From Uranotaenia lowii (taxonomy: Eukaryota > Arthropoda > Insecta > Diptera > Culicidae), in contig NW_026598556.1 of assembly GCF_029784155.1 (NCBI RefSeq), positions 1-64,000 on the forward strand: DNA of 64,000 nt, given 5' to 3'. Below, in pieces: positions 57,607-64,000 of the stretch (position 1 is its first letter; the number at the start of each line of letters is the position of its first letter). The notes beneath the pieces were generated by a model that worked only from the letters and a program-made list of their open reading frames with translations, made no database searches and was not told the DNA's origin. The translations under genes were made by a program, and so were the position numbers.

Positions 57607-57897
57607 GGGTAAACCTAGAAACACGGGGCCTTCCTAGGAATTTGATTAAACCTAGAAAATCGGTAAATTGAAAAAAAACTTATAGATTTTTATGTTTAGC
57701 AACATTTTATGTTACCTTATAAATTTTTATATTTTTATGCCAAACGTCCATTATGCCAAACGGACATTATGCCAAACGTCCATTATGCCAAACGGCCATT
57801 ATGCCAAACGACTTTATGCCAAACGACTTTTATGCCAAACGACGCTATGCCAAACGGCTTTATGCCAAATGACTTTAGGCCAAACGGCGTAGGACCG

Positions 57898-58225
57898 TTT
57901 TGTGCAATTATATAGTATGCAATTTTGTTGCATATGAGATTTCGTGCAATTTATTCCAATTTATCAGTTTTTTGCATTATTTTTTATTGTCCCCCCCCCT
58001 CGCGATGTTCCAACTCCGAGTGACAAAAGAAGAATTTGAAATTTGTTCCGGCCTAATAATAGTAATAATAATAATAATAATGTTTTTATAACGGAGCTTG
58101 GCAATGACATTGTGCATTTTAAACGATACATGTTAGAGTATAAAGCACGAGTACCCACCATTTATAGATGACTGTAACTTGGCCGAATGCCTTCACCGGT
58201 TGATGGTCCGGATCTGGGATACAGA
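57898..58225. other. No gene; C run and AAT microsatellite
   Basis: A C9 run lies near 57991-57999 and (AAT)n at about 58055-58081. Otherwise there is no feature. Confidence 0.5.
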
Positions 58226-59045
58226 ATAGCTACCGGAGAAGTTGGTAGGAGGGAGTAATATGTCATATCTACAAGAATGGCGACAAATTGGACTGTGAGA
58301 ACTACCGAACGATCCTAAATAACGCTTACAAAGTGCTGTCCCGAATCCTACTCCGCCGTCTAACGCCACAAGCAAACAGATTCGTGGGAAGTCAAGGCTT
58401 CATGGAGGGACGGTCTACGACGGACCACATTGTCATATTACGGCAAATCCTCCAAAAATGCCGTGAACACCAAGTCCCTTCGCACCATCTATTCATCGAC
58501 TTCAAAGCCGCATACGACACGATGGACCGTGACGAGCTATGGTAAATCATGGACGAGAACAGTTTTTCCGGGAAGCTGACCAGACTGATCAAGGCGACGA
58601 TGGATGGAACGCAGTGCTTCATGCGATTTTCCGGACAATAACACCAGCCTGTACATTACGCTCATTAGACCGGTTGCCCTCTACGGGCACGAGCCATGGA
58701 GATTGCTCGAGGAGGACCTGCGTACACTCGGAGTGTTCTTAAGAACCATCTTTGGCGGCGTGCAGGAGATCGGAATGTGGAGGCGAAGGATGAACCACGA
58801 GTTCGCACGACCCTATCGCGATCCCAGTAACCAGAAGGTGGTGAAGGCAGGCCGGATATACGCTGGACAGGACATGTTGTGAGAATGCCGGACTACTGTC
58901 CTGTAAAACAGGTGTTCGCTACGAATCCGTAAGGAAAGTGACGAGCAGGACGGGGCGCAACAACCGAGGTGATTAGACCAAGTGGACGAATGTGGGATGT
59001 CCGAGAAATTGGAGAACGGTTGCCATGGACCAAGTGAATTTTATC
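58226..59045 (+). pseudogene. Non-LTR retrotransposon with internal deletion
   Basis: The N-terminal part of a reverse transcriptase is readable: YKNGDKLDCENYRTILNNAY, then KVLSRILLRRLTP, GFMEGRSTTDHIVILRQILQ and HHLFIDFKAAYDTMDRDELW. A TAA follows, then MDENSFSGKLTRLIKATMDG in the same frame. The sequence then jumps near 58640 to the C-terminal region (LYITLIRPVALYGHEPWRLL, FLRTIFGGVQEIGMWRRRMN), so the segment that would hold the catalytic ADD box is absent. The tail after 58880 continues with stops and frameshifts (AGHVVRMPDYCPVK-like, then RWLDQVDE-like). It is dead, and of the same family type as the relic at 27.04-27.3 kb. Confidence 0.8.
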
Positions 59046-60062
59046 AATTTTGTGCAGATCGTGAGACGGAATACTATGGAAAAAAAAATTAATCAATTAC
59101 TAGCGGCACAACACCTTTTTTTAGTATTCAGAGCAAACATAAAATGATTGATTTTAACCCTCATCCGCATTAGATTTCATTACCCTAATCAGCACTAGGA
59201 GTGTCAATTTGACACTCCAAGCTAAAATCGTCATAACTCTTTTTATATCTAACCGATTACAATAAAAATTACCTTGTGATGTCAGTAAAATATGTTTAGA
59301 ACATTATATATAGCTAAAGCTTCTAGTTTTCTCGTTATTTAGCATGAAAGAAAAAAAAGATCCGAAAAAACATGCCTCAGGAAAACTGCTGTAGTTCATA
59401 TATAACACGTCCAAAACAATATTTGCCTTATGCATATGAAAGCTGAAGATAATGTCTACATCATGAAGTCAAGAAATATTTTTTTAAATTTGTTTTAATG
59501 AAATAGTCACAAAAAGTTCAAAAAAGTGTCCTGAAAAACCTACTTTTCATTCGATTGCTATTTAGTCAAAACTGTTTGAGCGATGGTAGAGTTTTTGAAA
59601 AAATATGTCTACAAAATTTATTAAAATTCTAACATTTTGCAGGCTTTAGATTTTCAATGCAACGAAAAATGAATCTACTAAAATTTTTCAAAGTTCACTA
59701 CTTTGCGCGATTTTTTTACAAATTGAAATTTCATCTGTCGAGTAGGTACGGTGGGTGGTGATTTGGGCAGAGAGCTAAGCTGAGAGAAGAAATAATGATG
59801 CGTGTACCGTGCGAGACCAAATGGCCGCACATTTAAGGAGTGATGAATGTTCTTTGTACTGTACAAAATATATTTTTTGTGCGATTTTGAAAAAAAAAAA
59901 CACTGAAACGTAGAATTATTGACATATAACAGCGCCAGCACTAAATTTTACTTCGGAAGTCCGGACTTCCCAAAGACTTCCGACAAAGAAAAGTGAAGTA
60001 CTAGATTGTCGGAAGTCTGTGTTTTGTTGCCAGTTCACCAGCGACGTTTCTAAAAATTTTAT
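59046..60062. other. No gene recognised
   Basis: AT-rich. It contains a short exact direct word pair GTCAATTTGACACTCC and a compact hairpin CGGAAGTCCGGACTTCC near 59956-59972, with more GACTTCCGAC and GTCGGAAGTC words up to 60028. Confidence 0.45.
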
Positions 60063-60245
60063 TTAAAGGACTTCTGTGTTAAGACTTTTAAGCATTATTT
60101 GAACATCTGGTGTAATTCTTTTCTCCAACAGGATATTCCATATCGTCCATCTACTTGTTCCATAATTTGAACAGGTAAACAGGAAGTGATCTGGATCTGC
60201 GTGCGTTAAACGCGCCGCACTAGCAAACTTTTTTATCAATTGCAA
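60063..60245 (-). pseudogene. Non-LTR retrotransposon C-terminal zinc-knuckle relic
   Basis: The minus-strand frame reads ARLTHADPDHFLFTC, then YGTSRWTIWNILLEKRITPD and VQIMLKS, which resembles the His-Cys motif (DPxHxxFxCP) and tail that end many I/R1/Jockey-type ORF2 proteins. Only about 60 codons remain. Confidence 0.55.
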
Positions 60246-60481
60246 AATAGATTTGTAAATTTGAGTTATGTTTTACCACTTGGCCCGCTATGTGTTAAAA
60301 GTTAAGCCAAAATTGTATAGTTTAAAAAAAAATTTTAAATTCACAATAGATCAAAAATCGACTTTCTGAGAATTCTAGGACTTCCAAAAACAAGCTGGGG
60401 GGACCAAAGGAAATCTGAAAAATCGAAATTTAAATTTGTTGTCAAATGACTTTTTTATTAGTTGATAACCCAGGTGGTAAA

Positions 60482-61418
60482 AATTCGTGGAATCCCGGTC
60501 TCGCATCGCCCTCTTCTGATTCCAAGAATGTTTGAAGCTAAATATAGACACGTCGATGCCGATAAAATGTACTTTACCGATGGATCACTTATAGAGGAAA
60601 TAACAGGATTTGGAGTGTTCAACGAAATATATAGCGCCTCTCACAGTCTTCAGTCACCATGCTCTGTATATGTAGCAGAGTTAGCAGCTATTCACTGGGC
60701 TTTGGACAGTATCGCATCACGGCCAGGTGGACACTACTATATTGTAACGGATAGTCTGAGCTCTGTTGAAGCAATCCATTCGATAAAACGGGGAAAGCAC
60801 TCGCCGTACTTCCTCGAGAAGATACGAAATAATTTGAGTGCTTTATCAAAACGTCGCTTTACCATCACCTTTGTTTGGGTTCCCTCTCATTGCTTGATAG
60901 TGGGCAATGTGAAGGCAGACTCTCTGGCAAAGGTGGGAGCAATGGAAGGCGACACGTATCAACGTGAAATCGTCCTTAGCGAATTTTACTATTTGGTTCG
61001 AAGAAACTCTCTTGTCAACTGGCAGCGCAAATGGGACGAGGATGAGAAGGGTCGGTGGTTCCACTCGATTATCCCAAAGGTAAGCCTTAAACCATGGTTT
61101 AATAGATTGAACTTGAGTCGGGATTTTATTCGTATATTTTCACGTCTTATGTCCAATCATTGTTCCTTAGACGCGGTACTCTATCGTTTTGATATTGCTG
61201 GCAGCAATTTGTGTAGTTGCGGCCAAGGTTACCACGACATCGAGCATATTGTTTGGTCGTGCGAGGTCCATCTTGTCGCTAGGACGAATTTGATAGACTC
61301 CCTTCGGGCCCGAGGAAAACCACCCTATGTTCCAGTGAGAGATGTGCTGGCAGTGATAGACTTGGACTACATGTTCGGAATATATCTTTTCCTTAAAGCT
61401 ATTGATCTTCGTCTATAA
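60482..61418 (+). pseudogene. RNase H and C-terminal part of retroposon ORF2
   Basis: Open to the TAA at 61416-61418 without a stop, about 311 codons from the retroposon boundary. The seven codons before 60482 (MITQVVK) come from the host sequence and the target duplication, so the methionine at 60462 is not native. The RNase H domain would remove template RNA during second-strand synthesis. Intact residues suggest a young insertion. Confidence 0.8.
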
Positions 61419-61570
61419 TTCTTTTTATTTCCATAGTTCCCTATCTATTTTCTTTTCTTAAAAAAAAGTGAACTAGAAGTAAGCAAACTATTGTAAAAAA
61501 AAACAAAAAGAGTTTGGCTCCTTAAAGCCTAAAGGTATGAGCCGTTTCAAATAAAGAATTTACAAAAAAA
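60482..61570 (+). mobile_element. 5'-truncated non-LTR retroposon with intact RNase H domain
   Basis: The body and the A-rich 3' end (61563-61570) are flanked by the 13-bp duplication CCCAGGTGGTAAA (60469-60481 and 61571-61583). The ORF to 61418 encodes an RNase H domain with all expected acidic residues in context: KMYFTDGSL, VYVAELAAIHWAL, YIVTDSLSSVEAI and VWVPSHCLIVGNVKADSLA. A C-x-C...H...C knuckle follows (LCSCGQGYHDIEHIVWSC). The reverse transcriptase and endonuclease are missing by 5' truncation. RNase H in ORF2 suggests the I/LOA groups. The 3' UTR contains GAGTTTGGCTCCTTAAAGCC and AATAAAG. Confidence 0.85.
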
Positions 61571-61621
61571 CCCAGGTGGTAAATCCATTTTACGGATTGC
61601 ATACCGAGGCAAGGCGAGTCA

Positions 61622-62136
61622 CCGGATAAGAACCTTCCCAACACACCAGAACTTGTACCAATCGAAAAACATTGGACAATAATTAAGCAAAACCGTAAGA
61701 AGACCCCAAAAAACTGTAAGCAGCTAGAAGCAGTTAAAGCAAACTGGCGTTCTGCGTCGAAGAAAGTGGATAAGGTAACTGTACAAATTATGATTGCAGG
61801 TGACAAACGACAATCTCGCCAATTTGGACTAGGGCGACCGGAATCTTAACTGAGTATTTTATGCATATTGAACTTCAAAAGGAAAGATACTTTGATTTTT
61901 TTTATAAACAAATAATCGATTTACACGCAATTCAGTTTGACCACTTTTTGATCCGAACACCTTTTATTTGTAAATATCAACATTTGAATATGTCAATAAT
62001 TCATCTGTACCAATAGTATGTCAAATATTTGATTTATTAAACTGTTAAAAAAATATTTCAATGGAAAATACTAGTGACCGTGAGAAGGCAATATATCGGT
62101 AAAAAGTAGGTGTACACTTATTTTTGGGAGCCACTG
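61622..62136 (+). pseudogene. Tc1/mariner-type transposase C-terminal relic and 3' end
   Basis: The frame reads KNLPNTPELVPIEKHWTIIK, then KTPKNCKQLEAVKANW and KKVDKVTVQIM, ending GRPES and TAA at 61847-61849. The P-x-L-x-P-I-E-x-x-W block contains the final catalytic acidic residue of D,D37E/D transposases, here Glu in VPIEKHW. Downstream, GGTGTACACTTATTTTTGGG followed by AGCCACTG (about 62109-62136) resembles a mariner terminal inverted repeat. The 5' part is missing; the retroposon lies immediately to the left. Confidence 0.7.
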
Positions 62137-64000
62137 CACATAGTCAGCAACACCCAAGTAAATCTTTTTTGATTAAGCACGAATCAATCATTGATTAGGA
62201 ATTAGTTTCTTGGTTAAGGTCACGTCAATAACATAATGAAACGGGCAAACTTTGAACAAAATTAATCATTTTTCAGTAAAATTTATTAAATTTCCTATAT
62301 TTCCACGCAGGGTTCTCTAGGGGGTCAACAAAATCGGAGGGTTCAAAAAAAGCTTCAACATAAGAATGCAGCCAGTTCACAATGAAATTAACCGGCCCAC
62401 AGCAGCAGTAGCAGTCCCGCACGCAAATATTTCGTACATGTTGACGTGGTGGGTGTGAATTTCTTCACACCAAGCCGCATCCGTACTTGGTTGTGCTTGT
62501 GCGAATCTTATCGAATCGCCGTCCTTTTACCACAAGCCAGCGAAAAAAGTGCATTTCAGTCCACCCGTCTGTATCGTATTAGGGGTGGTCTAGTATAGGT
62601 GATATGCGAGCTCCCTCCCATCATAGCTGGTGGGTGGTGTGGAGCCGAACGAATGCATATTTCTGACCCATCTTGCCAATACAGCCAAACGGGGGGAACG
62701 GAGTTGTGTGTGAAATTGATGCAAACGTTTAGATGTAGGTAGCCACATCAGACCAACAACGGTAATGGCACGGCATCGCATCGGTTGTTATATGGATGGG
62801 TATCCAACAGGCTCCATTCGCACACAAGCGCACAGGCACCCCAAATGTCTGCACATTCGACGACGTTCGTCGTCTACAGAGCCAGGCTACATGGGCTACA
62901 GGCTATCTACAACTGTGTGGATGGATGAGTTGAATTGGATTGGACGAATTTCGGTCGTCCCCATCATCTCATCACCCATCACGATTAGTAGTAGTGTGGA
63001 GCTGTTACGCGACGAACGGAACGACGATGAACGATGGGGATACACCACACAGTGTACCATCATTAGCAGCAGCAAAGGCAGCAAATTTGAACTGATTTGT
63101 ATAGTCACAATTTCCCCAGTAGTGACAGAATTGAATTCTACATTCGCGCTAAAGACTAGGGCCAGCTAGCACGGATTGTGTTCTAGTAACTAGTAGCAAT
63201 TGAAGTGACCAATTCCATGAGCAGAGGTGCGAGAGTCATACTCTCTTGCCAATATCTATCACCTAGAAATCTTATCCTCGCGTAAAACGTTCGGTTTGAG
63301 AACCGCTGGCAAAAGTGCAAATTTGCTCCAATTTGGGGAACGGATCTAACTACTGGACCGACCATCGTCCCAATGGAAGTGGACCACGGTGGCGTGAAAG
63401 TGGACCCTACCCGGTGAGTATTGAACTTTCATTTCCTTTTTTCTCTCGTCAACCAAACTTCCTGAAGGATATTTGTCAGCCAGCCAGAAGTCATCAAACT
63501 GAGGTGTCCTTTTTGCTGAATATTTTCCAACATAATTTTGCCAGCAGCACAGGCTTGGTGTAAAATATGGATTCCCTTTTCAATTTGCAAAAAAATGGAT
63601 CTCAGTATAGGCGTAAGAGGCTAATAAAACCAACAGCAGATAATGTATAAAAGAAGGAAGAGAAGGAATTCATAAGTTTTTTTTGCGCTGGCTGTGCCTC
63701 ACCGTTTTCGATCTTTTTTAGCTTTTGCCTTATGTTAGTCTATCTACTACTCTCACTTTGGGTTGGTTTTTTTTTTCAACTTCGTTCGCCTTACTATAAG
63801 CTTGTAGAAGCGCGAACGATGTGAATGTCGTGAACATATTTTCGAGTGCAATAATCATAAGGCAGAGCCAAGCAAGCACACGCAAAGTAGCGTAGGTAAC
63901 AGCGTATGAACTCGGGTTGGTTTCCACTTGGCCACAGCACAGCACAGCAAAAGCGAACGGATCTGTGTGTGGGGCTGTTTCTAGTTTTACGTGTATTGTA
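62137..64000. other. No supported gene; one possible exon end
   Basis: A small frame at 63373 (MEVDHGGVKVDPTR) runs into a good donor, CTACCCG followed by GTGAGT at 63412, and could be the first coding exon of a gene lying to the right, but nothing confirms it. The 134-codon frame at 62765-63169 has no domain and is opposed by another frame. An imperfect CACAGCACAGCACAGC run lies at 63935-63950. Confidence 0.3.

Larger units (their letters stand above)
56512..57897. mobile_element. Composite element with opposed TTTGGCATAA arrays
   Basis: The left end (56528-56637) is an array of at least six TTTGGCATAA units spaced 16-23 bp. The right end (57736-57888) is an array of about ten units in the opposite orientation (TTATGCCAAACG). 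Between them lie a 182-bp direct repeat (copies starting at 56636, 56818 and 57000, the third split) and a nested hAT-type MITE. The flanks share TTTTGTGC, then ATT and TATA at 56495-56511 and 57898-57914 (15 of 17 identical), a possible old target duplication. No transposase frame is present. The class is unknown to me. Confidence 0.7.

Noticed and set aside
62765..63169. 134-codon plus-strand frame
   Set aside because: No domain, simple-sequence Ser runs, and an opposing frame of similar quality. Kept only as unassigned.
1..64000. CRISPR arrays, operons or prokaryotic defence systems
   Set aside because: The tandem arrays lack unique spacers of uniform length, and the genes are spliced eukaryotic genes.

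Overview
The window is nuclear DNA from an insect, most likely a dipteran and probably a mosquito. Support comes from spliced genes with short GT-AG introns beside a 20-kb intron, a ZAD-C2H2 zinc-finger gene, orthologues of Drosophila schizo and starvin, and a dense load of MITEs, mariner, non-LTR and Penelope-like relics. The species call is an inference. Nothing prokaryotic is present.

Layout. 1-2.3 kb: Penelope-like retroelement as two head-to-head pieces, reverse transcriptase on the minus strand and GIY-YIG endonuclease on the plus strand. 2.3-4.8 kb: an extreme T-rich tract with no credible gene. 4.8-13.5 kb: repeat-rich DNA with a dead mariner transposase near 10.1-10.7 kb. 13.5-40.9 kb (+): the IQSEC/Schizo Arf-GEF gene, with two alternative upstream exons (13.5 kb and 30.9 kb). 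Both end in the phase that fits the shared IQ-motif exon at 34.5 kb, which is followed by the linker, Sec7, PH and PDZ-ligand exons. The 20-kb intron between 13.9 and 34.5 kb is full of minisatellites and hairpin or TIR elements, including a near-perfect 239-bp palindrome and a small two-exon coding unit of unknown origin. 42.6-48.7 kb (-): a four-exon ZAD zinc-finger transcription factor, reconstructed as 819 aa with 11 fingers. 49.4-51.8 kb: retroposon tail and MITEs. 52.0-56 kb (+): starvin, the BAG-domain co-chaperone (339 aa), with a likely 5' UTR exon and a long 3' region. 56.5-62.1 kb: transposon graveyard with a composite element bounded by opposed TTTGGCATAA arrays, a hAT-type MITE with a perfect 8-bp target duplication nested in it, a deleted non-LTR reverse transcriptase, and an RNase-H-bearing retroposon inserted with a 13-bp target duplication beside a mariner C-terminus. 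62.1-64 kb: no gene that I can support.

The three host genes are not an operon or an obvious pathway. Schizo activates Arf GTPases at membranes and synapses, the zinc-finger protein is a nuclear regulator, and Starvin links Hsp70 to small heat-shock proteins. The most unusual material is mobile: the 56.5-57.9 kb composite element, the two-exon unit inside the 21-kb repeat, and the head-to-head Penelope arrangement. All domain calls are from reading translated sequence by eye. No database search was run.
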